Notes: generated by a model not told the origin, from the letters alone. 35,075 bases of DNA from Mariprofundaceae bacterium (GCA_030950825.1 JAUZQT010000071.1:1-35075); one strand, 5' to 3'. Counted from the first letter of the stretch, positions 1 through 9,228 are shown. Numbers and translations are program-made.

Positions 1-20
1 TTATAAGGTATCCTGCTAAC

Positions 21-134
21 CCATGAAAACCGTCATTCCTGCTTCGACAAGCTCAGCAACCCAACTGTATTGGGAATCCATTATAAAACAGGCGTGTTTA
101 TCATGGATCCTCAATACAAGCACTTGAGGATGAC
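21..134. repeat. Dispersed intergenic repeat, copy 1
   Basis: The block contains CTTCGACAAGCTCAG at 42-56 and CAATACAAGCACTTG at 112-126. Both words recur in the same order at 13063-13160, also joined by a shared stretch around ATCATGGA. It lies wholly outside genes, upstream of pheA. The core word resembles short intergenic repeats scattered through many proteobacterial genomes. Nothing in it looks coding. Confidence 0.7.
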
Positions 135-205
135 GAAATAAATGCATATTTGAGTATGCTGCGGGATAAGTCATAGGTAAGTTGCGCTGCTACTGCTTAT
201 TTTTT

Positions 206-216
206 AATTATTCAGG
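206..216. repeat. Half copy of CCTGAATAATTCAGG palindromic motif
   Basis: AATTATTCAGG is one arm of a palindromic word found only between genes in this window (also near 9190, 12243, 12393, 15792, 15850 and 26113). This copy lies just before pheA, and its final AGG forms part of the possible ribosome site for the alternative TTG start at 227. It could be a protein-binding site or a remnant of a mobile element end. Confidence 0.55.
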
Positions 217-262
217 ATAGGTCTATTTGACTAAGTCCTACAGGTTCCTAGCGTGCATCACT

Positions 263-1396
263 ATGGATAAATTAATGAATGATATGGATATGAACGATTT
301 AAGGGCTGCCATTGATGCAGTGGATGATGATATTCTGGCTTTGATCCATAAACGCGCAGCATTGGCCTCTGCTGTGGGTGAAAGAAAAACAGCCCAAGCC
401 ACTGCCCCCTTTTATGTACCCAGTCGCGAAGCAGGTATTATTCGACGTTTATTAAAGAGAAATGCCATCGCGGCCGCCAAATCTCATGCCTCCAAAATTC
501 CAGATGAGGCCATTCATGGTATTTATCGTGGCATCATTGGGGCTTGCTTGGCTTTAGAGCACCCAATGACTATTGCTTATCTAGGCCCTGAAGGCACTTT
601 TTCACACACTGCCGCGCAGCGACAATTTGGGGAAACATCAAGCTATTTACCTTGCCCAAATTTAGCACAAGTATTCGAAGAAGTGGAAGCTGGGCGTGCT
701 ACCTATGGCGTCGTTCCCATTGAAAATGCCTTTGAAGGCGCCGTCAATGATACCCATGATAAGTTTGCTGATTTTGATATGAATCTATTTATTTGTGCTG
801 AGATTCAACTCTCCATCCATCACCAGTTATTAAGTTCATGTACGCAACTATCTGACATCAAAACAGTTTATTCTCACCCTCAACCTCTAGGCCAATGTAA
901 AGCCTGGCTCGCCTCACATTTGCCACAGGCAAATCTATGCGAGGTCGCATCAACCGGTAAAGGGGCTGAAATTGTCCAACAAGAGCACGGCAACCCACAC
1001 AGTGCAGCAGTGGCTTCCATGGCTATGGCTGAAAGGCTGGCTCTGCCTGTGATTGCATCCAATATCGAAGACCATCATCATAACACCACACGTTTTTTCG
1101 TGATTGGACAGCATGATTCACCGCCATCAGGTGAAGATAAAACAGGGCTGGTTATTGCCGTAAAAGATACACCTGGTGCGCTGTATGGCTTGATTAAACC
1201 ATTTGCTGAGCGGAGCATGGACTTAACACGGATTGAATCGCGCCCATCCAAGAAAAAACTTTGGGAATATGTGTTTTTTGTCGATGCACAAGGCCACCGT
1301 GATGATGATGATATGCGTGCGGCAATAGCCGATATAGAAACGGCAGGTGCATCTGTGAAAATGCTTGGCTCTTACCCTGTATCAAGGGCGTTATAA
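263..1396 (+). CDS. pheA: Bifunctional chorismate mutase / prephenate dehydratase (P-protein)
   Basis: Converts chorismate to prephenate and then to phenylpyruvate, the committed steps to phenylalanine, in the cytoplasm. The N-terminal ~90 residues (DLRAAIDAVDDDILALIHKR onward) are an AroQ-type chorismate mutase. The prephenate dehydratase domain begins at MTIAYLGPEGTFSHTAA and ends with the TRFFVIG motif. The C-terminus is an ACT domain with the ESRP phenylalanine-binding motif, so feedback inhibition is expected. The start is uncertain: ATG 263 is chosen for family length (377 residues), although it lacks a clear ribosome site. TTG 227 has AGGATAGG six bases upstream, and ATGs at 275-290 are also possible. 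It is the first gene of the aromatic run; its stop directly abuts the hisC ATG. Confidence 0.95.
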   Translation: MDKLMNDMDMNDLRAAIDAVDDDILALIHKRAALASAVGERKTAQATAPFYVPSREAGIIRRLLKRNAIAAAKSHASKIPDEAIHGIYRGIIGACLALEHPMTIAYLGPEGTFSHTAAQRQFGETSSYLPCPNLAQVFEEVEAGRATYGVVPIENAFEGAVNDTHDKFADFDMNLFICAEIQLSIHHQLLSSCTQLSDIKTVYSHPQPLGQCKAWLASHLPQANLCEVASTGKGAEIVQQEHGNPHSAAVASMAMAERLALPVIASNIEDHHHNTTRFFVIGQHDSPPSGEDKTGLVIAVKDTPGALYGLIKPFAERSMDLTRIESRPSKKKLWEYVFFVDAQGHRDDDDMRAAIADIETAGASVKMLGSYPVSRAL

Positions 1397-2500
1397 ATGG
1401 ACTGGATGCTGCAAGCGGTTGGTCAGACGCAAGGTCTTCACCCTTATATTCCAGGCAAACCCGTTGAACAGTTACTGCGCGAAAAAGGGCTGTCTCATGC
1501 CGTTAAATTGGCTTCCAACGAGAACCCTTATGGTGCAAGCCCGAAAGCCATCAAAGCGATGCAAACAACAGCCTCAGAAGTGCACCGCTACCCAGATGGC
1601 GACTGCACAAATTTGAAATCAGCCTTGGCAGATCATCATGCTGTTCAAGCATCACAAATTTTACTTGGTAATGGTTCGAATGAGGTTCTGGAATTGATTA
1701 TTCGCAGCTTTGCCGGCGTTGGTGATAACGTGGTATACAGCCAATGTGGTTTTATTGTTTATGCCTTGGCAACACAGGCAGCTGGAGCCACGCAGGTAGC
1801 GGTGCCCGATACAAAAGAATTAGGCCATGATTTGGATGCCATGGCTGCGGCGGTGAATGACAAAACCAAAGTGGTATGCATTGCCAACCCGAACAACCCA
1901 ACAGGAACCTTATTGCACAATGACCAACTACAGGCTTTTTTAGATAACCTACCCCATCATATCGTGGTGATTTTGGATGAGGCCTATCATGAGTTCGTTA
2001 CCGACATCAAAGCCGATAGCTTGAATGCCTTAAAACATCCAGGACTGGTGGTTAGCAGAACCTTCTCTAAAGCCTATGGTTTAGCAGGCTGCCGAGTTGG
2101 CTATGCGCTTGCAGATTCAGCGCTACTGAATGTGGTCAATCGTTTCCGTGAGCCGTTTAATGTCAATCACTTGGCGCAAGTCGCAGCACAGGCAGCCTTG
2201 GATGATCATGATTGGGTGATGGATAAGGTTGAAAGGGTGAAGTCTGAGCGTGCTCGTTTGGAAATAGCTTTTGAAGCATGGGGCATATTGGGTGGAAAAA
2301 GCTATGCCAACTTTGTACTACTAAAACATCCGATGGCTGGAAAAATACTTAATAAATTGGAAGATCAGGGTATTATTCCGCGCCCTCTAGCAGGCTATGG
2401 TTTAGCGAGTTATTTGCGTATATCTATCGGCACCATTGAAGAAAACTGCCTCTTATTAAAAAGTTTACATATCGCTTTAGAGCAGACATCAAATATATGA
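1397..2500 (+). CDS. hisC: Histidinol-phosphate / aromatic aminotransferase
   Basis: Fold-type I PLP aminotransferase of 367 residues, the usual HisC length. The PLP-binding lysine is K225 in SRTFSKAYGLAG, followed by CRVGYAL. NPNNPTGT and LDEAYHEF are the conserved cofactor-contact motifs. The family moves an amino group between glutamate and imidazole-acetol phosphate. Members placed between pheA and tyrA often also transaminate phenylpyruvate and 4-hydroxyphenylpyruvate, and that double role is inferred here from position. The ATG follows the pheA stop with no gap, and the last four bases overlap tyrA, so coupled translation is likely. Confidence 0.92.
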   Translation: MDWMLQAVGQTQGLHPYIPGKPVEQLLREKGLSHAVKLASNENPYGASPKAIKAMQTTASEVHRYPDGDCTNLKSALADHHAVQASQILLGNGSNEVLELIIRSFAGVGDNVVYSQCGFIVYALATQAAGATQVAVPDTKELGHDLDAMAAAVNDKTKVVCIANPNNPTGTLLHNDQLQAFLDNLPHHIVVILDEAYHEFVTDIKADSLNALKHPGLVVSRTFSKAYGLAGCRVGYALADSALLNVVNRFREPFNVNHLAQVAAQAALDDHDWVMDKVERVKSERARLEIAFEAWGILGGKSYANFVLLKHPMAGKILNKLEDQGIIPRPLAGYGLASYLRISIGTIEENCLLLKSLHIALEQTSNI

Positions 2501-3381
2501 GCTTATCAATCAAGCATCTAGTCGTGATTGGTACTGGCCTCATTGGAGGCTCGGTAGCGCTGGCTTTGCGGCGTGCTGGTTGCGTCGAACGTATTACAGG
2601 TGTCGGACGCAATGCAAGAAACCTCAAGGAGGCTGTTTCTCTGGGTGTGATTGATGATTATGAACATGATATTGGCAAGGCCGTTGCGACTGCGGATATA
2701 GTATTACTCGCTGTGCCTGTGGCAGCGTGTAAGCAAGTATTTTCAGCCTTAGCCAAGTCGTTGCCGAGTGATGCTCTTATTACAGATGCTGGCAGCACCA
2801 AACAATCAGTCATGGCCTCAGCGCAGAAATATTTAACCGATGTTTCACATTTTGTTCCTGCGCACCCCATTGCAGGAACCGAGCATTCAGGCGCTGCGGC
2901 AGCTTTTGCTGAGCTGTTTGAAAAACGCATGTGTATTTTAACACCCAATGCACAAACGGATGCCGCTGCGCTGGCACGGGTGCGTAGTTTATGGGAAACA
3001 GTCGGCTCACAGGTGAAAATTATGTCTGCAATAGAGCATGATGATGTACTGGCTTCGGTTAGTCATTTACCACACTTGGCAGCATTTGCGATTGTCAATG
3101 CTGTAAGTAAAGACAATCATGCCTTCCGCTTTGCTGCTGGTGGGTTTCGAGATTTCACACGCATTGCCTCCTCATCACCCGAAATGTGGCGGGATATAGC
3201 ACTATGCAACAGCCCAGCCCTAATGAATAAAATTGATCATTTACAAGCCGAGTTGAACATTCTACGTGAGGCATTAAAGCATGCCGATGGTGCTGTTCTG
3301 CTGGAAAAATTTAAATCGGCAAAGCTGGCTCGTGATGGCTGGTTAAACGATATGAAACAAACAAATGGAGAAACATTATGA
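2497..3381 (+). CDS. tyrA: Prephenate (or arogenate) dehydrogenase
   Basis: NAD(P)-dependent oxidative decarboxylation of prephenate in tyrosine synthesis. A Rossmann nucleotide-binding motif GTGLIGGS lies at residues 12-19. Further family motifs are ITDAGSTK (~95-102), HPIAGTEHSG (123-132) and SHLPHLAAF (~189-197). At 294 residues it is a monofunctional enzyme with no fused chorismate mutase or ACT domain. It overlaps hisC and aroA by ATGA on both sides. Cofactor choice and preference for prephenate over arogenate cannot be read from the sequence. Confidence 0.93.
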   Translation: MSLSIKHLVVIGTGLIGGSVALALRRAGCVERITGVGRNARNLKEAVSLGVIDDYEHDIGKAVATADIVLLAVPVAACKQVFSALAKSLPSDALITDAGSTKQSVMASAQKYLTDVSHFVPAHPIAGTEHSGAAAAFAELFEKRMCILTPNAQTDAAALARVRSLWETVGSQVKIMSAIEHDDVLASVSHLPHLAAFAIVNAVSKDNHAFRFAAGGFRDFTRIASSSPEMWRDIALCNSPALMNKIDHLQAELNILREALKHADGAVLLEKFKSAKLARDGWLNDMKQTNGETL

Positions 3382-4709
3382 ATGTCGGTGGAACACTGGT
3401 TGCAGGGCCTGCAAAATCGGGATTAAGTGGTGTAGTGAGCATTCCTGGTGATAAGTCCATGTCTCACCGAGCGATCATGCTTGCAGCGCTGGCCGATGGT
3501 ACAACAGAAATCCATGGTTTTTTACCTGGCGAAGATTGCCTAGCAACAGCGACAATGTTTACCCAGATGGGTGTCACCATTGATTGGTTGAATGACGACA
3601 AAACTTCCCTGCGTGTGCATGGTGTTGGTCTGCATGGTTTAAAGAAACCTGAAACAACATTGGATGCAGGAAATTCAGGCACATGCGTTCGTTTGATGAT
3701 GGGAGTGCTGGCTGGGCAGGCATTTGAGAGCCATATAACAGGTGATGCTTCCTTACAAGCTCGACCCATGCAGCGTGTTGCTGACCCTATTCGTCAGATG
3801 GGAGCAAGCGTCACTGGAAATGATGATTTACTGCCACTAACAATTCAGGGAGGAAAACTCAAAGGTATTCAGCATATCTCAAAAATTGCCAGTGCCCAAG
3901 TAAAATCATGTGTCTTACTCGCAGCTTTGTTTGCCGAAAATGAAACAACGGTGTCTGAACCGCGCCCAACGCGTGATCATACAGAGCGTATGTTACCCTT
4001 GTTTGGTCAACCTGTCCGCGTGGATCGCAATGGCGTGATTCATTTGCTTCCAACAGGAAAACTGACTGCACCCAATGAGCCTGTTTACATTCCCGCCGAC
4101 CCATCATCAGCCACCTTTTTTGCTGTGGCTGCGTCACTGGTTAAGCACTCCGATATTACCCTACAGCGCATTGGCATGAACCCTTTACGCAACGGCTGGA
4201 AACGTATTTTATCCGATATGAATGGCGATATGTGTTTGCAGCATGAAGTCTTGGTCGGTCAAGAATCCGTGGCTGATATTCATGTGCTGTACCGAGATTT
4301 GCATGGCATTGCAGTGAATCCAGCCGATGTACCCGATGCTATTGATGAGTTTCCAGTTTTGTTTGCAGCAGCAAGCCTCAGTGATGGTGTATTTATACTA
4401 TCCGAAGCCGAAGAATTGCGCGTGAAAGAGTCTGATCGTATTGCTGTAATGGCAGCTGCTTTGCAGGCAGCTGGTGCAAATATTGAAGAGAAACCTGATG
4501 GCGTTAAAATCATAGGCGGAAAGTTGCACGGCGATTGTACCATAAACGCCTGTGGTGATCATCGGATTGCCATGGCAATGGCGGTAGCGGCGCAGTGTGC
4601 CGAGATAGAAATTCATATTGAGAATTCAGCCTCTATTGCAACATCATTCCCTGATTTTGTGCCACTGGCTCAATCATTGGGCATGAATATACACTGGGCT
4701 GATTGTTAA
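3378..4709 (+). CDS. aroA: 3-phosphoshikimate 1-carboxyvinyltransferase (EPSP synthase)
   Basis: Joins shikimate 3-phosphate and phosphoenolpyruvate, the sixth shikimate-pathway step. Substrate motifs include PGDKSMSHRA (residues 23-32), LDAGNSGT, TGDASLQARPM, the ESDRI loop and GDHRIAMAMAVA near the C-terminus. GDKS, SAQVK and RDHTE match three of the four class II EPSP synthase signatures, while the NxTR signature appears only as RPTR. Glyphosate tolerance is typical of class II but is not shown here. It overlaps tyrA by four bases and is followed two bases later by the cmk ATG. Confidence 0.96.
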   Translation: MNVGGTLVAGPAKSGLSGVVSIPGDKSMSHRAIMLAALADGTTEIHGFLPGEDCLATATMFTQMGVTIDWLNDDKTSLRVHGVGLHGLKKPETTLDAGNSGTCVRLMMGVLAGQAFESHITGDASLQARPMQRVADPIRQMGASVTGNDDLLPLTIQGGKLKGIQHISKIASAQVKSCVLLAALFAENETTVSEPRPTRDHTERMLPLFGQPVRVDRNGVIHLLPTGKLTAPNEPVYIPADPSSATFFAVAASLVKHSDITLQRIGMNPLRNGWKRILSDMNGDMCLQHEVLVGQESVADIHVLYRDLHGIAVNPADVPDAIDEFPVLFAAASLSDGVFILSEAEELRVKESDRIAVMAAALQAAGANIEEKPDGVKIIGGKLHGDCTINACGDHRIAMAMAVAAQCAEIEIHIENSASIATSFPDFVPLAQSLGMNIHWADC

Positions 4710-4711
4710 CG

Positions 4712-5410
4712 ATGTCGGGAACTCATTGGAAAACAACACCCAGTTTGCAAGTGGCGGTGGATGGGCCTTCTGGCTCAGGCAAAGGAACCGTCGCAATCGC
4801 CGTTGGTAAAGAGCTGGGGCTGCCTGTATTGGATACGGGTTTATTGTATCGTTTTGCAGGCTGGCAAATGGCACAAACAAATTCAGAATCATTCGATGAG
4901 CAGTCAGTTCTAAAGGTTTTGAAAAACACACTCCCACACATGCAATGGCGTGCCACAGGCGTCTTTTTTAAAAGCAAAGATTGCACTTCCCTGCTACGTG
5001 GTGAGGATGTCGGCGGCTTGGCATCACAGGTAGCACAATTCCCAAATATACGGACTATACTCCTTGATGTACAACGGGATATAGCATCACAAGGCTGTGT
5101 GATGGATGGTCGAGATATTGGCACAGTGGTATTACCCAATGCCCAAGCAAAGTTTTTTTTAACTGCCAGTCAACGCGAACGAGCCAGACGACGTTGGTCA
5201 CAACTGCATATCAAGGATAGAGAGCTATCCATTGAGCAAGTAGCTGGTGAGCTAAGAGAAAGGGATGAGCGAGACATGCAACGTGATTGTGCACCGCTTG
5301 AGCGTGCCAAAGACGCTATTCATATTGATTCCACTACCATGCGTGTGGACGAAGTTGTGGATCGCATGTTGGCAGTTCTGGAGAGACGGGATTTAATTCA
5401 ACCGACTTAG
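4712..5410 (+). CDS. cmk: Cytidylate kinase
   Basis: Phosphorylates CMP and dCMP with ATP. The P-loop GPSGSGKGT is at residues 18-26, followed by LDTGLLYR, the CMP-binding DGRDIGTVV segment and RERARRR in the lid. The RDERDMQRDCAPLERAKDA stretch and IDST near the end are family hallmarks. ATG 4712 is chosen over the in-frame TTG at 4703, which would overlap aroA; the result is 232 residues. The aroA-cmk-rpsA order is widely conserved in proteobacteria. Confidence 0.94.
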   Translation: MSGTHWKTTPSLQVAVDGPSGSGKGTVAIAVGKELGLPVLDTGLLYRFAGWQMAQTNSESFDEQSVLKVLKNTLPHMQWRATGVFFKSKDCTSLLRGEDVGGLASQVAQFPNIRTILLDVQRDIASQGCVMDGRDIGTVVLPNAQAKFFLTASQRERARRRWSQLHIKDRELSIEQVAGELRERDERDMQRDCAPLERAKDAIHIDSTTMRVDEVVDRMLAVLERRDLIQPT

Positions 5411-5457
5411 AGTTTTGAGTATTTTGTAGATTTTATTAATAGGTGGAACCAAGAATC

Positions 5458-7152
5458 ATGGTAGAAGAACAAGCAAGCGACCAAAGCGCAATTCCAGAAG
5501 AAGACAATTTCAAAGCTATGTTTGAAGCATCATTAAAAGAGGAGCATAGCCTGAAAAAAGGCGAAAGTATTCGTGGCGTAGTGGTTGCTATCAGTGATGA
5601 GAATGTCATCATGGATATTGGAACCAAAAACGAAGGCATCATCCCTATTGCTGAGTTTACCTCATTGGCAGTCGCTATTCCTACTGTTGGTAGTGACATC
5701 GAAGCGATTGTTGTATCAGCAGGTGGTTCTGTACGCTTATCTGTTTTAGAAGAAAAACGCAGTGAATTGTGGGCAATGGTGGATACAGCAATTACTGAAG
5801 GAAAAACCGTGCGTGCCAAAATTATATCGGAAGTGAAGGGTGGGTTCCGGGTTGATTTGGGCGGTTTACAAGCCTTTATGCCACGCTCTGAAGTGGATAC
5901 CCATGCGGGCATGGGCGCTGATCAACTGCTGGATAACACCTATGATGTGAGCGTGTTGGAGGCAACACAGCAACCCTCCAATATTGTTGTATCACGCAAG
6001 CAACCCTTAGCGATTGTCGCGGAAGCAAAGCGTGCTGACTTTTTTGCCAGCGTCCACCTTGGCGACAAGATTACAGGGGAAGTAAAACGCTTGGCTGATT
6101 TTGGTGCCTTTGTCGATTTAGGTGGTATTGATGCCTTATTGCATGTCTCCGATATGGCATGGCGTCGTATTAATCACCCCTCAGAAATGCTATCCATTGG
6201 GCAATCAATCACTGCCGAAGTGGTAAAGCTAAACACTGAAACAGGGAAAATATCTATTTCAACAAAGAATTTACAACAAGACCCTTGGGAACATGTTACA
6301 GCCACCTATGATATGGACATGCGGCTAACTGGAACTGTGCGCAAACTATTGGATTTTGGTGCTGTCGTTGAATTGGAAGCTGGCGTAGAGGGTTTAATTC
6401 ACCGCTCTGAAATGAGCTGGACACGCCAAGACGTTAAGCCTACTGAAATATTGGCAGAAGGCGATGTTGTTGATGTCGCCGTATTGGAAGTAAATGCTGA
6501 TCAACGCCGTATTCGTTTAAGTCTGAAAGAAGTTGCTGAAAACCCATGGCAAGCGTGGATGACAGAGCACCCAGAAGGATCACGCGTAACTGGAAAAATT
6601 CGCAACATCACAGATTTTGGATTTTTTGTAGGTTTGGCTGATGGCCTTGATGGTTTGGTGCATATTGGCAATCTATCTTGGACTGAAGCTGGTGAGGAAG
6701 TCATACAATCTTACAGTAAAGGTCAGGATATTAAATGTGTTGTGTTGGGTGTAGATGTTGCCAAGCAACGTATTGGCCTTGGCATCAAGCAGCTGTCTGA
6801 TGATCCCTTTGAAGTTTTTATTTCGGGCGTAAAACGTGGCGCTTCAATCAAAGGGAAAGTTACTGAAATTGTTTCTGGCGCCGTGTGGGTTGAATTGGCT
6901 GAGGGTGTTCGTGCCCGTTTAGCATTGCGCGAAGTGCCAAAAGATCATGACACCTTAAAAGAAGGCGATGAAATTGAAGCCAAAGTCATTGATGTCAACC
7001 GCAGACGTCGGCAAGTTGATTTATCAATTCGCCAGTTTTTGAATGATGAAGAGCGCGAAGCTGTGCGCCAATATAGTCAGTCGCTTGTATCAAAAGAAGA
7101 GCCTTCGGCATTAGCACTGGAGTTGCAACGCAAATTGTTGGGTAAAGTTTAA
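5458..7152 (+). CDS. rpsA: 30S ribosomal protein S1
   Basis: Binds mRNA and unwinds structured leaders on the 30S subunit. The 564 residues hold six S1 (OB-fold) repeats, clearest at GDKITGEVKRLADFGAFVDL, GTVRKLLDFGAVVEL and GKIRNITDFGFFVGL; the first two are degenerate, as in E. coli (557 residues). ATG 5458 is preferred to GTG 5443: AGGTGG lies 11 bases upstream and GTG would sit inside that ribosome site. A 47-base gap after cmk could hold a separate promoter, but none is convincing. Confidence 0.96.
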   Translation: MVEEQASDQSAIPEEDNFKAMFEASLKEEHSLKKGESIRGVVVAISDENVIMDIGTKNEGIIPIAEFTSLAVAIPTVGSDIEAIVVSAGGSVRLSVLEEKRSELWAMVDTAITEGKTVRAKIISEVKGGFRVDLGGLQAFMPRSEVDTHAGMGADQLLDNTYDVSVLEATQQPSNIVVSRKQPLAIVAEAKRADFFASVHLGDKITGEVKRLADFGAFVDLGGIDALLHVSDMAWRRINHPSEMLSIGQSITAEVVKLNTETGKISISTKNLQQDPWEHVTATYDMDMRLTGTVRKLLDFGAVVELEAGVEGLIHRSEMSWTRQDVKPTEILAEGDVVDVAVLEVNADQRRIRLSLKEVAENPWQAWMTEHPEGSRVTGKIRNITDFGFFVGLADGLDGLVHIGNLSWTEAGEEVIQSYSKGQDIKCVVLGVDVAKQRIGLGIKQLSDDPFEVFISGVKRGASIKGKVTEIVSGAVWVELAEGVRARLALREVPKDHDTLKEGDEIEAKVIDVNRRRRQVDLSIRQFLNDEEREAVRQYSQSLVSKEEPSALALELQRKLLGKV

Positions 7153-7242
7153 CATGAAACAAATGAGCAGCTGAAGCTTTTTCAGCCTGTGATAAATGTT
7201 GCATATCATGGGGTAAAAAATTCATCTGCGTTAGGAGGAAAG

Positions 7243-7527
7243 ATGACGAAATCGGAATTGGTAGACGTTGTTGCGGAAGTGCATGATCAAATTACACGGC
7301 GTGAAGCAGAGGTTGTGGTCAACGAAGTCATTAATGCTATTGCTGGTGCTTTAAGTGCTGGGAAGCGTGTGGAGTTGCGTGGTTTCGGCAGCTTTACCAT
7401 TAAAAAGCGCGAGCCTCGAATTGGGCGCAACCCTAAAACGGGAGAAGCTGTAAAAGTTCCTGCCAAACGGGTTCCCTACTTTAAGCCTGGGAAGGCACTG
7501 CGTGAGCGGGTTGATGCCGCGAAATAA
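7243..7527 (+). CDS. ihfB: Integration host factor beta subunit
   Basis: DNA-bending nucleoid protein that pairs with IHF-alpha and kinks DNA at specific sites. Its 94 residues match the E. coli IhfB length. GFGSF (47-51) and RNPKTGE (62-68), with the intercalating proline at 64, are diagnostic. The start is fixed by a strong TTAGGAGG ribosome site just upstream; the reading frame runs further back but without support. The location directly after rpsA favours IhfB over HU. The alpha subunit is not in the window. Confidence 0.93.
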   Translation: MTKSELVDVVAEVHDQITRREAEVVVNEVINAIAGALSAGKRVELRGFGSFTIKKREPRIGRNPKTGEAVKVPAKRVPYFKPGKALRERVDAAK

Positions 7528-7536
7528 CGCTGTATA

Positions 7537-7854
7537 ATGTCTGTTTTTCTTGCAAGTAGAAAACACTGGTTAAATATTGCTGTGATGGCTTTATTGCTCG
7601 CGTTTTTTATTATCTTTGCGTTATCAAATTTAAGCAAAGTAGAAGTACGTTTATTGGGCATGCATAGCCAAGCTATATGGCTTTCCATTCCCATTTTCAT
7701 TGCTTTTCTATTGGGTTTTTCAGGGGGGATGTTGTCGTTAAGTTTCTCACGCCGCAAACACAAGCTGGAAATTTCTAAATTGCGTGCAGAGAATAAATTA
7801 TTGCATCAGGAAGTAGAAAACCTACGTAATATACCCTTGCAGGATGATGTTTAA
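7537..7854 (+). CDS. lapA: Lipopolysaccharide assembly protein A domain protein
   Basis: Small inner-membrane protein of 105 residues with two hydrophobic spans (about 12-32 and 46-68) and a basic, charged coiled-coil tail (KLRAENKLLHQEVENLR). This is the DUF1049/LapA layout. LapA works with LapB in the control of LPS synthesis through LpxC turnover in enterics. It starts nine bases after the ihfB stop with no clear ribosome site, so translation may depend on ihfB. The identity rests on topology plus the lapB neighbour. Confidence 0.85.
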   Translation: MSVFLASRKHWLNIAVMALLLAFFIIFALSNLSKVEVRLLGMHSQAIWLSIPIFIAFLLGFSGGMLSLSFSRRKHKLEISKLRAENKLLHQEVENLRNIPLQDDV

Positions 7855-7932
7855 TATCCCTTATTACTGGAAGTCTTCAAAAACCGTCGCCAGCGGTAAA
7901 AAAAGCAATGCAAAACGCCGATGCTTTGGAAC

Positions 7933-7953
7933 GCAGTCTTTTTTTAAGACTGC
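7933..7953. other. Hairpin between lapA and lapB
   Basis: GCAGTCTT and AAGACTGC form a perfect 8-bp stem around a TTTTT loop in the 120-base gap between lapA and lapB, followed by CTATTTT. It could partly terminate or stabilise the transcript, which would set the LapA:LapB ratio. It lacks a solid U-tract, so I do not call it a firm terminator. Confidence 0.5.
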
Positions 7954-7974
7954 CTATTTTATAAATACCTTTAT

Positions 7975-9120
7975 ATGACAACACTATTACTTGTTTTATT
8001 GCTTGCAGCGCTGATTCTTGCTTGGGTATTATTTTGGCGGCAATGGCAACAAGATGACGCTGAACCAAGCATTGAACATGATGAGCGGGTAAGCCCACTG
8101 CTTCGTGGTATTAATTATTTATTGGTTGATAAACCAGATTTAGCACTGCAAGAAATGGTGCAAGTAGCCAAACTTCGTTCTGAGGCAGCTGATGTTTACA
8201 TGGCTTTGGGCGAAATGTTTCGCTCACATGGTGAGATTGGACGTGCTGTTCGCATCCATCAAAATATTTTAGCGCGCCCAGATGTTAGCTCTGAACTTTA
8301 TTTGCAAGCCCACTTCGCCTTGGCAAAAGACTTTCAAACGGGCGGGCTTCTGGATCGTGCCTTGCGTCATTATCAAAAAGTACTGGATGTGAAATCAGGG
8401 CATTTAAACGCACTGAAGGCATCTTTGCGTATTCGAGAGCAAAGCAGTGAATGGTTAAAGGCTGAAGCATTATTATCACGCATTGAACAATTACAGGGAG
8501 ATCAAAACGCCTTGCATCGCGCCTATTTATGGGGTGCATTGGCCGAAGATGCAATACAGAAAAAACAGTTCGATGTTGCCCAAGAATATGCTGAAAAATC
8601 ATTGGCATTGTCCGTCAACTGTGGGCATGCATACATATTATTGATGAGCTTGGCGCTCCAATCTGGCAAGTATGATAACGTTAAAAATATATTACTGGCG
8701 ATGCAACAGGATGCACCTATTTATGTGCACTTATTAATCCCACTACTGCTAAAAGAAGATATATTTTATGACACGATCATGGATTATTGGCATCGCCAGC
8801 AAGACCATGAGTTGGCGTTGGCATGGATGGAAGAAGTTGCCAAACAAGATAGAGATGAAGCAATAACCCTAAAGGAAAATCTATCCTTCATGCCATTAAG
8901 TTTACGGAATTCATTGCGCTTAGCTGCCATCGGCATGAATGATGATGCTGTATTTGTACTGCAAGCAAAACAGTGGAGGGCAAGCATGAAACATTATTGC
9001 TGCGCTCAGTGCGGGGTTCAAACAGTGGACATGCGCTGGCAGTGCCCACAATGCCATCAATGGGGAAGCATGTGCCCCATCTTAGAGGATGATGGGCTAA
9101 GCCGAATTATTCATAAATAG
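7975..9120 (+). CDS. lapB: LapB (YciM) TPR and rubredoxin-like protein
   Basis: Adaptor that in enterics presents LpxC to FtsH and coordinates LPS assembly. An N-terminal membrane anchor (residues 2-21) is followed by tandem TPR repeats (clear at MALGEMFRSHGEIGRAVRIH and at LDRALRHYQKVLD). A C-terminal rubredoxin-like metal site has C343-A-Q-C346 and C357-P-Q-C360. The 381 residues are close to the E. coli length of 389. ATG 7975 has no evident ribosome site but gives the expected anchor. It is the partner of lapA upstream. Confidence 0.93.
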   Translation: MTTLLLVLLLAALILAWVLFWRQWQQDDAEPSIEHDERVSPLLRGINYLLVDKPDLALQEMVQVAKLRSEAADVYMALGEMFRSHGEIGRAVRIHQNILARPDVSSELYLQAHFALAKDFQTGGLLDRALRHYQKVLDVKSGHLNALKASLRIREQSSEWLKAEALLSRIEQLQGDQNALHRAYLWGALAEDAIQKKQFDVAQEYAEKSLALSVNCGHAYILLMSLALQSGKYDNVKNILLAMQQDAPIYVHLLIPLLLKEDIFYDTIMDYWHRQQDHELALAWMEEVAKQDRDEAITLKENLSFMPLSLRNSLRLAAIGMNDDAVFVLQAKQWRASMKHYCCAQCGVQTVDMRWQCPQCHQWGSMCPILEDDGLSRIIHK

Positions 9121-9130
9121 TGCAGACTAA

Positions 9131-9147
9131 TATAAGGAAGCCTTATA
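9131..9147. repeat. Short perfect palindrome after lapB
   Basis: TATAAGG-AAG-CCTTATA is a perfect 7-bp inverted repeat with a 3-base spacer, ten bases after the lapB stop. No T-run follows, so it is a weak terminator candidate; it could equally be an operator ahead of pyrF. Confidence 0.4.
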
Positions 9148-9186
9148 AAAGTTCGGATGCAAGCTGAACAGCTACTAGGTATTTTT

Positions 9187-9200
9187 TAGCCTGAATAATT
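9187..9200. repeat. Half copy of CCTGAATAATTCAGG palindromic motif
   Basis: TAGCCTGAATAATT lies 28 bases before pyrF. The same word with TAGC in front recurs at 26110-26123. It is between genes, like the other copies in the window. Confidence 0.55.
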
Positions 9201-9228
9201 GCATTCGGATAAGGATAGGTAAGAAGGG

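Noticed and set aside
7170..7186. GCTGAA/TTCAGC hairpin after rpsA as a terminator
   Set aside because: The stem is only six pairs and no T-run follows.
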